A DNA stretch of 52,605 nucleotides, from positions 1-52,605 of the forward strand of contig URPS01000013.1 in NCBI GenBank assembly GCA_900549855.1, read 5' to 3'. The DNA comes from an uncultured bacterium (lineage in GTDB: Bacteria; Cyanobacteriota; Vampirovibrionia; Gastranaerophilales; Gastranaerophilaceae). The notes beneath the pieces are model-generated. The model saw only the letters and a list, made by a program, of their open reading frames with translations. It was not told the DNA's origin and made no database searches. Every line of letters begins with the position of its first letter. The stretch's first letter is position 1. A program made the translations under genes and the position numbers. Of this stretch, positions 43,071 to 50,836 are shown piece after piece.

Positions 43071-43258
43071 CCCTGTTAACTACTTTAGGGAAGCAATTTG
43101 AAAATGCGGGTTATTATTAGCTTAAGGCAAGTTTTTTTACAATTTTTAAATAACTTAGTAAAACACTTTAACAGGGAATTTTGTGGAATATTAATGAGAA
43201 ACTTTTGTCGTATCCGTTTTTATTATGGGTAATGGATTTGAGTTCCAATTTTATACAA
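43071..43258. repeat. Palindromic repeat between the DUF4917 operon and hipA
   Basis: CCCTGTTAA (43071-43079) faces TTAACAGGG (43168-43176). The segment from 43172 (CAGGGAATTTTGTGG, then ACTTTTG) matches 49092-49128 at about 31 of 37 positions. Both copies are later followed by AATTTTATACAACCC (43247 here, 49182 there). No gene lies in this gap. Confidence 0.55.
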
Positions 43259-44426
43259 CCCTTTTTATGTAATCTAAAATCTTAAATCCTACTTCGCAAT
43301 CCAGTTCCTTTGCAAGTTTTTCAACAATCTTTGGCAAATATTCTTTTTGTCGTTCTAGCTCCGCTTGAACGAGCTTGTGAGATATATCCAAATCTTGAGC
43401 AAAAATTTCCCAATCGTTTTCAGTTACATCGGCATAATACCTTGCTTTGCCAAGCTTCATTGCGATTCTTTGGTCGCAGTCATAAATACTTGAACACAGC
43501 AAATCATAAGCAGGAGTTAAAGAAATGCCATAATTCGTTAGATAAACTGAGAAATTTTTAGCGTGAGCATCCGTATTTCCAATTAAGTAATTAAAAATCA
43601 CTTGTCTTACAAATCTTAATTTAGAATTAGCAGGAGTTGCGGTCTGATTAAGCACATTCAAGCAATCCTTAAAAGTGACTTTATACTTATCTCTAGCCTG
43701 AACACCAAGACTTTGTGCGAAATCTTCCTGCAAAATGCGCTCGCATTCTAAATTGTTAGAGTATTTTCTATCAAAACGTTCCACAAGCAAAAATTCTATC
43801 TCGCTGACTTTTCTAATTTCAACTTCAGCAACTTCTAAACCGATTTCTTTTGCTGCCTTCATACAAATATACTCATTCTGAATTGATTGAACATATTTTG
43901 GTAATGCTGTTTTAATAATATGGGTAGTCGGAATATCATCATTGGGTAAAGCGATTTTGCCATTAATAACACAAACAGCAGTTTTTTCTTGAGCCCCTGC
44001 CAAAGATAATCTTTTACCTAAATAAGGACGATACGGAAGTTCCTCCAAATATTTCGTTAATTCTTCGTCTGATAGAATAGAACCTTCAATCTTGAGCATT
44101 TGATATGATTTTTGAGGTTCTGTCATCTCATGAAATGAAAGCGCTCCGGCACAATCTCGCCCAATTTCTTTTAATAGTTTAAAATCATCATTGACATTAA
44201 TATTGTACTTTTTAGCCAATAATTCGCGCATATTCGGATTCTCAGGCAATAATCCACCAAAAAATGCTCGACAAACTTTTTCTTTAAACAGTTCTTTTTG
44301 CAAAGGTAAACTCAAAGAAATTGGCTTTTGTGCATTTTCATCATAAGTGAATTCCATTTTGCCATTAACAAGTCTTAGAACCCCAACTTGCAACCCATGT
44401 AATCTAACTGACAACTCTTTAGCCAT
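43251..44426 (-). CDS. hipA: HipA-type serine/threonine kinase toxin
   Basis: A 391-aa HipA-family kinase. The N-terminal subdomain (about 5-100; FFGGLLPENPNMRELLA) precedes the kinase core with SLAGAQEK (141-148), VERFDR, catalytic D286 in GNTDAHAKNFS and metal-binding D308 in PAYDLL. In Escherichia coli HipA phosphorylates glutamyl-tRNA synthetase and induces dormancy; the target here is not known. Both catalytic aspartates are intact. Overlaps hipB by 8 nt. Confidence 0.93.
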   Translation of the reverse strand: MAKELSVRLHGLQVGVLRLVNGKMEFTYDENAQKPISLSLPLQKELFKEKVCRAFFGGLLPENPNMRELLAKKYNINVNDDFKLLKEIGRDCAGALSFHEMTEPQKSYQMLKIEGSILSDEELTKYLEELPYRPYLGKRLSLAGAQEKTAVCVINGKIALPNDDIPTTHIIKTALPKYVQSIQNEYICMKAAKEIGLEVAEVEIRKVSEIEFLLVERFDRKYSNNLECERILQEDFAQSLGVQARDKYKVTFKDCLNVLNQTATPANSKLRFVRQVIFNYLIGNTDAHAKNFSVYLTNYGISLTPAYDLLCSSIYDCDQRIAMKLGKARYYADVTENDWEIFAQDLDISHKLVQAELERQKEYLPKIVEKLAKELDCEVGFKILDYIKRVV

Positions 44427-44628
44427 TGTTTACCTCTAACTTTATTCCTAAATTTGCCAGAACTTTTATAACTTTATCGATTTCACAGGTTGGTTTACCG
44501 TTTTCTAAATCAGAGAGAAAGCGCGTTCCAACGTTAGAAAGCTGAGCGAGTTGAACTTGCGTAAAATTCTGTGCTTTACGAGCTTCTTTTACTAATTTTC
44601 CGATATCTTGTGCAGATTTTATTATCAT
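44419..44628 (-). CDS. hipB: HipB-type XRE antitoxin
   Basis: A 69-aa helix-turn-helix protein (GKLVKEARKAQNFTQVQLAQLS, FLSDLENGKPTCEIDKV). Neutralises HipA and represses the operon. Encoded first, overlapping hipA. It is preceded by a near-perfect promoter covered by operators. Confidence 0.92.
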   Translation of the reverse strand: MIIKSAQDIGKLVKEARKAQNFTQVQLAQLSNVGTRFLSDLENGKPTCEIDKVIKVLANLGIKLEVNNG

Positions 44629-44639
44629 TTTTACCTTAA

Positions 44640-44756
44640 TATTACCGTACAGGAATATTATATCCTTTTTTATGTAATTGTCAAGCTAATATTCCCGTTC
44701 GGTAATAAGTCAATAAAAAGAAGCATATTTTTATATAATATTACCGAACGGGAATG
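44640..44756. promoter_or_regulatory. hipBA promoter and three HipB operators
   Basis: Promoter on the minus strand: TTGACA (44684-44679), a 16-bp spacer, TATAAT (44662-44657). Three copies of TATTACCG(T/A)AC(A/G)GGAAT(A/G) occur: O1 44640-44657, O2 44690-44707 (inverted), O3 44739-44756. O1 lies immediately downstream of the -10 and O2 just upstream of the -35, as expected for strong repression. The rest of the 44629-44982 gap holds only the upstream region of the next gene. Confidence 0.8.
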
Positions 44757-44982
44757 CTGGGTGAATAATATTTTCACTTTTTTATAAAAATCTGAAAAGT
44801 TATAAATTTTTATTTTTTTGCAGTTAAATACTATCGTGTATATTATATGAATATGCTTATTTGAAAAATATATAAGAAATAAAGAGTTGGAGTGTAAACA
44901 TTATTATACTATTTTTATCTTTAAATTATGCTAAACTATGATACATGCTAAATTTATAAAACACAAGTAAAGGAATTTTATT

Positions 44983-45372
44983 ATGAGTAACAATCCTAAT
45001 TTCAACAACAGCGACAGACGTCCTATCTTTAATCAGGTATACGATGGTGATGAAAATTTATGTTATGTACATGAAAAATCAAGAGCTTTATTGGGTTATT
45101 TTGCAACATCTCCTTATGCGGAAGAAGTGAGCTTTGATAAAGGTTTCGTTGTATTAAAATTTAATGATAAAAGAATTACAATTCTAGTTGACAGTTTTTT
45201 TAAACATATTACTATAGGTGAATCTGATGAACTCGGAAATTTAAAAGGTAGTTTTTATAGCTATGACTTTTACTTGAGACATACAATTGACTATTTAATC
45301 ATTAAGGCAACAGAACTGATTACTAAAGAGCTGGAAATCGATACTCCATATAAATTATGGAAAAAAGCTTAA
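44983..45372 (+). CDS. Small hypothetical protein
   Basis: A 129-aa soluble acidic protein, family not recognised. A hydrophilic N-terminus is followed by alternating beta strands (FVVLKFNDKRITILVDSFF) and a C-terminal helical part (HTIDYLIIKATELITKEL). Good AAAGGAA ribosome-binding site. Its stop codon interlocks with that of the convergent nuclease-ATPase gene (shared TTAA, 45369-45372). Confidence 0.6.
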   Translation: MSNNPNFNNSDRRPIFNQVYDGDENLCYVHEKSRALLGYFATSPYAEEVSFDKGFVVLKFNDKRITILVDSFFKHITIGESDELGNLKGSFYSYDFYLRHTIDYLIIKATELITKELEIDTPYKLWKKA

Positions 45373-47288
45373 TCAGGTAATACTTGAACCCCACATTCAC
45401 ATAAGTATTCAAATATATTATTATAAAACTCAGGTAGTCTTGTTTTATCATATTTATCCCCTTGAGGAATAAATATAATCATTCCTTGACGTGCACGTGT
45501 CAAAAGTACTCTATATGAATTTAAAAGGTATTTTTTATCTGTATCATTATTAATATTGAGCCAACGATTTCCACTAAATTTAAAAAATTCCCAGCCATTG
45601 TTATAACGTAAATTTGCATCCCAAGCAACAATTGTCCAATCAAGTTCTAGACCTTGTACATCAAATTCTGTTGCACAATCTTCTAATGCACAAGAGGAAC
45701 GAATGTCTGTTTTACTATTTAAAAACCAATTTGTGCAATCTATTTCAGATTTAACATATATGCCTTCCGGTTTTAAACGAATCGCATTTGAGTGTGCAAG
45801 AATTCCGGTTCTTTCGCTGCCTCTTGCTTTATTTCGAACCCAATTTTTTGCTTGCGCCAAATTGCGAGTAATAAAAATAGGGTATTGCTCACATAAATTC
45901 TGATAAATCATATTTGCATCGTTAGATTTATTATCTATCACATTTTGTACAAAATCCGATAATAACGCACTTTTAAAAGAACGCAGAGAGACACTTAAAT
46001 GTAGATTATTTTGAGTACAAACTTTTAAATTTTCTGGAGAATTAGCATTTTCAGAACAATATACATTCCAAGTAGGATATTTTTCTTTTAAAGTTTTAAA
46101 CCACTCATTCAAGCCAGCTTCGCCAGTATTAATTTCTTGACCTTCACCAATTAAGCATATAATAACACACCAATCTGGATGTCTATCCATAACGCTAATC
46201 AAAAATTCTGGTTCTGAATAATCAAAATCTTTAACCTTACTCTTTTTATTCATAAATTTTGAAGCTTGTTCTCTATCCCAAGCTCTTTGAGCTTCATCAA
46301 AAATGACAACTTTTTCAATTGGTGCATTAGTATCCTCAAAATACTCATCCCTAAAGTGATGAATATTTTGTATGAATGCATAAACCTGAGGTTCGGCTTT
46401 TTTCTTAGAAATGTGTTCTGTTTCTGCCTTATTTCTTATTAAAGCTTCTCTTAATACTTTAACTAAAGGCCCATTACCCGATAAAAAGCAGGCGTGTTCA
46501 TCTTTTTCGTAGCTCATTGATCGAGTAGCAATATCTAGGCCTGCCAGAGTTTTACCTGCACCGGGCACTCCGGTAATAAAACAAATTGATTTTCGTTTAT
46601 TATTTTTACTAGTTTTAATAATTTTTTCAACTGTATTCATTGTTAATGTTAAATTAATTGCATCAGCTCCATGTTTTGAGATATCCTTGACTGAATGATT
46701 TACATACAAAGCTTGTGCAGCTTCTACAATTGTTGGAGTTGGTTTATATGAAGAGTTTTTCCAGTTATCTACATCAAAACTTTCTTTTCTATAATTTGTA
46801 TCTAAATCAGTCAGAACTTGTTTTAATGTAGTTTCATTAGCTTTTATACAATTAGAAATACCGTCCTCGGCAAACAAAATTTCTGTATTATATTCTGGTG
46901 CTAGCGTTGAAATTAAAATAGGAACAATTGTTTTATCATGACTTCCTGAATGAAAATTTTTCAAATCAAGTGCATAATCTACAACTTGCTCTATTGCATA
47001 TGTTTCATAACTTTTAGCAAATATTTTAAATTCTAAAAGGTAAATAATTCCGTTTAAGATTAGTATATTATCAACTCTTTTCCCAATTCTAGGAATCGCA
47101 AATTCAAAAAACAAAGTAGCATCTGGAAAATCGACAAGAGCTTTTTTCAATATTTTAATTTGTTCCAACCAAGCACATTTTTGTTCTAAATCATCCGAAT
47201 ATGAATGATTTATTGACAATTGCCCCAGAATTTCATTTTCTGAGGAATTTAAGAATTTTGAAACTTTTTCGGAATAATATGCGCGCAT
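45369..47288 (-). CDS. PD-(D/E)XK-like nuclease plus DUF2075 ATPase
   Basis: A 639-aa protein. The N-terminal domain (about 55-115) has RVDNILIL (D73), LLEFK (E86, K88) and a Y..A..QV..Y-type helix, the look of a PD-(D/E)XK nuclease. The DUF2075 SF1-type ATPase follows (about 210-630): Walker A GVPGAGKT (240-247), Walker B VVIFDEAQRAWD, ICLIGEGQEIN, VLLTRARQGMIIFIP near the C-terminus. DUF2075 proteins occur in defence islands. It lies 22 nt after the Fic gene on the same strand. Confidence 0.85.
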   Translation of the reverse strand: MRAYYSEKVSKFLNSSENEILGQLSINHSYSDDLEQKCAWLEQIKILKKALVDFPDATLFFEFAIPRIGKRVDNILILNGIIYLLEFKIFAKSYETYAIEQVVDYALDLKNFHSGSHDKTIVPILISTLAPEYNTEILFAEDGISNCIKANETTLKQVLTDLDTNYRKESFDVDNWKNSSYKPTPTIVEAAQALYVNHSVKDISKHGADAINLTLTMNTVEKIIKTSKNNKRKSICFITGVPGAGKTLAGLDIATRSMSYEKDEHACFLSGNGPLVKVLREALIRNKAETEHISKKKAEPQVYAFIQNIHHFRDEYFEDTNAPIEKVVIFDEAQRAWDREQASKFMNKKSKVKDFDYSEPEFLISVMDRHPDWCVIICLIGEGQEINTGEAGLNEWFKTLKEKYPTWNVYCSENANSPENLKVCTQNNLHLSVSLRSFKSALLSDFVQNVIDNKSNDANMIYQNLCEQYPIFITRNLAQAKNWVRNKARGSERTGILAHSNAIRLKPEGIYVKSEIDCTNWFLNSKTDIRSSCALEDCATEFDVQGLELDWTIVAWDANLRYNNGWEFFKFSGNRWLNINNDTDKKYLLNSYRVLLTRARQGMIIFIPQGDKYDKTRLPEFYNNIFEYLCECGVQVLPD

Positions 47289-47310
47289 TATTTTATCTTT
47301 CTAATTAGTT

Positions 47311-48405
47311 TTATCTCATAGTGTAATGTGTTGAACGTCCTTTACCTATGCGTTTTAGAATTTTTTTTGCAATCAATTCATTTATATCAATGGTTGCAGT
47401 ATCTTGCGAACAATTACACATTTTTGCCCATTTTGTAGTTGTTAAGTTGCCTCCAAAATTATCCATAAAGCGGTTTAAAACCTTAATCTGTCTTTCGTTA
47501 AAAACGAGATTTGCATTCTTTTGCCAAAATTCGGCTCTTTTCAAAACGTTATTTGTAATTTCACCACTTGATTGAATGGCTATCAAAAGATTTTCTAAAA
47601 ACCAAACAAGCCAATTTGTAATATCCATTGTACCTTTTTGAGTTTTCTCTAAAATCGCATAATAACTCTTTCTATTTTTTTGAATTTGAGCGGACATAGA
47701 ATAAAATCTAAAATTTGCATCATCACTCCTTGCAAGCATCATATCTGTTAAAGCTCTCGCAATTCTGCCATTACCATCATCAAATGGATGTAGAATTACA
47801 AACCAAAGATGAACAATTCCAGCTTTAATAAGACAATCTTCCTCTGTTTCAGAATTTATATAGTCAATCAAATCCTGCATTTCAAATTCAAGAAATTCTG
47901 CAGGCGGTGCTTCGTAATGAACTTTTTCTTTACCTGCATAACCAGAAACAACTTGCATTGGACCTTGTTTATCGGTTCGATAATTGCCAACATTGATTTT
48001 ATACATTCCGCTAAATCCGGTAGGAAACAATGCCGCATGCCAGCCGATAATACGCTCTTTTGTCATATTTTGCGTATAATTCTGCGTTGCATCCAGCATC
48101 ATTTCTACAACACCTTCAATGTCTCTTGAAATAGGAGTTTCACCACCTAAATCAATACCCAAACGCCTTGCTATAGATGAACGAACAATGTGTTTGTCCA
48201 AGATTTGTCCTTCAATTTCAGAAGATTTAATAATATTTTCGGTTAAGACCTGCAACAAAGCGTTGTTCTTGACATCAAACCCCAAAGCATCCATTTTGCC
48301 AAGCAAATATCCCTGAGCTTTTTTTATCTCAAGTAACAAATTTTGAATTTTATCTCCGAAGTATGTAAAACTGTGCCAGTCTGCATTTTGATAGATATAG
48401 TTCAT
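47311..48405 (-). CDS. Fic-family AMPylase-like protein
   Basis: A 364-aa protein. N-terminal DUF4172-like region, then an inhibitory helix motif SSEIEG (61-66), a Fic core with HPFDDGNGR (206-214), and a C-terminal winged-helix region (about 300-364; TTKWAKMCNCSQDTATIDINEL). The motif set is complete, so it is probably an active class II Fic enzyme held off by its own helix. Start ATG 48405 with GGAGATAAA upstream. First gene of a pair with the nuclease-ATPase. Confidence 0.9.
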   Translation of the reverse strand: MNYIYQNADWHSFTYFGDKIQNLLLEIKKAQGYLLGKMDALGFDVKNNALLQVLTENIIKSSEIEGQILDKHIVRSSIARRLGIDLGGETPISRDIEGVVEMMLDATQNYTQNMTKERIIGWHAALFPTGFSGMYKINVGNYRTDKQGPMQVVSGYAGKEKVHYEAPPAEFLEFEMQDLIDYINSETEEDCLIKAGIVHLWFVILHPFDDGNGRIARALTDMMLARSDDANFRFYSMSAQIQKNRKSYYAILEKTQKGTMDITNWLVWFLENLLIAIQSSGEITNNVLKRAEFWQKNANLVFNERQIKVLNRFMDNFGGNLTTTKWAKMCNCSQDTATIDINELIAKKILKRIGKGRSTHYTMR

Positions 48406-48502
48406 TTTATCTCCGAATATTTTACGGATATTATAGCATTTTTCTCCGAATATTACAAGTTAATTTTGAGAATATATAAATAAACAAGCCTTTTTTACGC
48501 TT

Positions 48503-48784
48503 TTAATCACATTTTTGACAAATTAATAAAATTTCTTTAGCTGATGGATCTGTATTTGTTAATGCTTTTGAAAATTTTCCAGCTTGAACATACCGACTAT
48601 CTATAACTTTAAACCCCTCTTGTACTACTAGATTGGTAATCTCGTCCATTGTATATCTTTTATCTCTGATAATATATTCAGCGGGTAAATAATTAGTTTT
48701 GGTAGCAGGAAATTGTTCTTTTCTGTAAACTAGTTTTGTTTTAGTATTATTGATATTAAATATTTTCTGGAGGTATTTAAGTTT
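48503..48784 (-). pseudogene. C-terminal fragment of a SAM-dependent methyltransferase
   Basis: An open stretch of 93 codons with no plausible start. It includes YTMDEITNLVVQEGFKVID, SRYVQAGKF and AKEILLICQKCD, the usual C-terminal pattern of class I methyltransferases (T..EI..L....GF, AKEI...C.K). The N-terminal SAM-binding part is missing and a TGA stop lies at 48785-48787. The 48406-49328 gap otherwise holds only hairpins and repeats. Confidence 0.6.
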
Positions 48785-48993
48785 TCATATCTTATTAGTT
48801 GTTTTTAAATTCTGTTTTCAAGCAAACCTCATTACATACCATTATGACATATTTTGAATATTTTACATGAAAATATTAATAAAAAATTAATAATCATCTT
48901 TGTTTTTGTCGATAAGTTGTATTGCGCTGTATTTACTATGTTTATGGTAATAACATTCAAAATTCGCTTTATATTTATAATTTCCGATATAGT

Positions 48994-49022
48994 AATTCCC
49001 TGCTTATTTCGAGCAGGGAATT
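48994..49022. repeat. AATTCCCTGC hairpin
   Basis: A 10-bp perfect stem AATTCCCTGC (48994-49003) with GCAGGGAATT (49013-49022). A further GCAGGGAATTTGCG half-copy lies at 49091-49104. There is no T-run. Confidence 0.6.
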
Positions 49023-49144
49023 CGCTCAAAGACAATAGATATGTTACTTTTGTCCCTTTATATTTACCCCTTCCCTGAAAAATTCAAGAAGCAGGGAATT
49101 TGCGAAATATCAATTAGAGACTTTTGCTCCCAATACTAAGCTAT

Positions 49145-49230
49145 CTGTATTTAAGTCCGGTCGCAGAATGCGACCGGACTTAAATTTTATACAACCCCCG
49201 TAAACAAGCACCTTTAAGGCTGGTATTTTA
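49145..49230 (+). repeat. 86-bp boundary repeat, right copy
   Basis: Gapless match to 24037-24122 with about 13 mismatches, including the inner hairpin (49150-49165 with 49169-49184), whose 3-nt loop is GAA here and TTC in the left copy. It is the last island-like sequence before aroE. Confidence 0.8.
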
Positions 49231-49277
49231 ATAGACCGAGAAATAATAAAATAGTTTCATATTCAAACTAAATGATA

Positions 49278-49306
49278 TTTCCATGCCGGAATTTATACTG
49301 TATAAT
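49278..49306 (+). promoter_or_regulatory. aroE promoter
   Basis: TTTCCA (49278-49283), a 17-bp spacer, TATAAT (49301-49306). The start codon follows 22 nt later. Confidence 0.6.
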
Positions 49307-49328
49307 ACAAAAAAGAGCGGAGGTTATT

Positions 49329-50171
49329 ATGTTTAAATTAGGAATTATTGGCTATCCTTTAGGACACTCAATATCAGCTGTTATTCAAAAAGCAGGACTT
49401 GAAAGTATTGGGCTAAAAGGTTCTTATGATGTAATGGAAACTCCGCCTGAAGATTTAATAAATCGTATTAAATATATAAAAGCTAACGGATATAATGGCT
49501 TTAACGTAACAATTCCTTTAAAGGTTCCAATGTCATTATTTTTAGAAGATATTGACGACTATGCAAACATTGCAGGGTGTGTCAATACGGTAAAAGTAAT
49601 GGAAGATAAATCTTTTTACGGTTACAATACTGATATTTACGGATTCAAAAAAGCTATTCCTCAAGATTTTGATTTAAACAGCAAAAATGCAAGCATCTTA
49701 GGAACAGGTGGTGCATCCAGAGCTGCGGTTGTTGGATTAGCAGAACGTGGTGTTAAAGAAATTGATTTTTATACCAGAAATATCATAAATTCCAGACAAA
49801 CACTGGATTATGTAAGAGCAAAATTCCCTGATATAACTTTCAATGTATACCAAATTCAAAACATTCGTTCTCTTGAACATACTTCCATTATAGTAAATGC
49901 GACTCCTATTGGTATGAAAGGTTTTATGGCTGACCAAATGCCGCTTGAGCGTGCTGATTTAGATAAACTTAATCCCGAAAAGACTATTGTATATGATATT
50001 GTTTATAATCCGGTAAAAACAATACTTATCCAAGAAGCCCAAAAAAGAGGTCTGAAAACTATCGGCGGCTTAGATATGTTAATTTATCAAGCAGAACGTG
50101 CTATTGAAATCTGGACAGGTCAATCACCTGATACTAAAATAATGAAAATAGCTGCACTGGAAGCACTATAA
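49329..50171 (+). CDS. aroE: Shikimate dehydrogenase
   Basis: Reduces 3-dehydroshikimate to shikimate with NADPH in aromatic amino acid synthesis. The substrate-binding lysine is K65 in NVTIPLKV, its partner D102 in NTDIYGF; the dinucleotide loop is GTGGASRA (125-132). Length 280 aa is standard. ATG 49329 has GGAGG 5 nt upstream; the longer open frame from 49272 covers the promoter and is rejected. Confidence 0.95.
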   Translation: MFKLGIIGYPLGHSISAVIQKAGLESIGLKGSYDVMETPPEDLINRIKYIKANGYNGFNVTIPLKVPMSLFLEDIDDYANIAGCVNTVKVMEDKSFYGYNTDIYGFKKAIPQDFDLNSKNASILGTGGASRAAVVGLAERGVKEIDFYTRNIINSRQTLDYVRAKFPDITFNVYQIQNIRSLEHTSIIVNATPIGMKGFMADQMPLERADLDKLNPEKTIVYDIVYNPVKTILIQEAQKRGLKTIGGLDMLIYQAERAIEIWTGQSPDTKIMKIAALEAL

Positions 50172-50198
50172 TGCTTTTAAACATTTTGTTGCCAGAAT

Positions 50199-50269
50199 TG
50201 TAAACTTTTGTAACGTTTTTATCTTTCTTTGAAATTGAATAAAATTTCTATACTTTATATATATGTAAG
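50199..50269 (+). promoter_or_regulatory. Promoter of the small EF-hand-like gene with TGTAA-N5-TGTAA boxes
   Basis: TGTAA at 50199-50203 and 50209-50213, then TATACT at 50249-50254 (50 bp after the first box) inside ACTTTATATATATGTAAG (50252-50269). Nearly identical to the element at 52503-52574. Confidence 0.6.
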
Positions 50270-50296
50270 ATGAAATTAAATAAAAGGAGACAAGTT

Positions 50297-50596
50297 ATGT
50301 CAACTAATATTAATGCAAATGTTTTAAAAAACTTTATAATCAAAACAGTTGGAGCAGATAAATTAACACGTAATGAAGCACAAAAATACGATATTGATGC
50401 TAATAAATATCAAGAAGCAAATATTGATGAAAATAATTATTTGGAACTTGATGAAATTATGCAAGATTCTGATTTATACGCTCAATTTGCTACAATGTAT
50501 GTAGAAGAGCAAGATAAAAAGAGTGAAGCTGCTGATGATGAAAAACAAAAAGAAGAAGCAGCAAAAGTGCAAGATAAAGGCGAAAGCAAGGCTTAG
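50297..50596 (+). CDS. Small acidic EF-hand-like protein
   Basis: A 99-aa acidic protein. NIDENNYLELDE fits an EF-hand loop with ligands at positions 1, 3, 5 and 12; a weaker DIDANKYQ lies just before it. The C-terminal 30 residues are nearly all D, E, K, Q and A. No signal peptide. ATG 50297 has AAAGGAG 8 nt upstream; an earlier in-frame ATG at 50270 overlaps the promoter core. It is monocistronic, between a TGTAA-type promoter and a terminator. TACGAGA repeats follow the stop (50604-50634). Confidence 0.65.
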   Translation: MSTNINANVLKNFIIKTVGADKLTRNEAQKYDIDANKYQEANIDENNYLELDEIMQDSDLYAQFATMYVEEQDKKSEAADDEKQKEEAAKVQDKGESKA

Positions 50597-50662
50597 AAAA
50601 GAGTTACGAGAAAATACGAGAGAAAAATACGAGATAGAGAGAAAACTAAAGAATAAGGTATT

Positions 50663-50690
50663 AACGGAACTATAGTTAGTTCCGTTTTTT
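50663..50690 (+). terminator. Terminator of the small EF-hand-like gene
   Basis: AACGGAAC (50663-50670) pairs with GTTCCGTT (50679-50686), with a T-run following. Confidence 0.85.
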
Positions 50691-50759
50691 ATGTTTATAA
50701 TATTATATAAATTTTAAGTAATAATTTTAAACATAAAATCTGAAAAATTTCAAAAGATA

Positions 50760-50768
50760 TGTTATAAT
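50760..50768 (+). promoter_or_regulatory. Extended -10 promoter of the R3H ATPase gene
   Basis: TG-T-TATAAT (TATAAT at 50763-50768). It leaves a purine-rich leader of about 60 nt with GAAGC/GCGGAAGC motifs that could fold; I cannot assign it to a known riboswitch. Confidence 0.5.
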
Positions 50769-50836
50769 GAAATTAGGAGAGCAAAGTCGAAGCGTTATCA
50801 GCCAAATGCGGAAGCAGAAAGGCATTTTATATAAGA

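Noticed and set aside
24222..49144. Intact prophage
   Set aside because: No capsid, portal, tail or terminase genes are visible; only recombinase, methyltransferase and DUF5681 hint at phage-like origin.
24037..49230. Calling the 86-bp repeats attL and attR of the serine recombinase
   Set aside because: They differ at about 15% of positions and have opposite hairpin loops; serine integrases leave short identical cores. Kept only as boundary repeats.
49272..49328. Longer aroE start at 49272
   Set aside because: The extension covers the promoter and lacks a ribosome-binding site; ATG 49329 has GGAGG and the normal MFKLGIIGYP start.
50770..50836. Known riboswitch before the R3H ATPase
   Set aside because: Purine-rich and foldable, but it does not match any class I can recognise.
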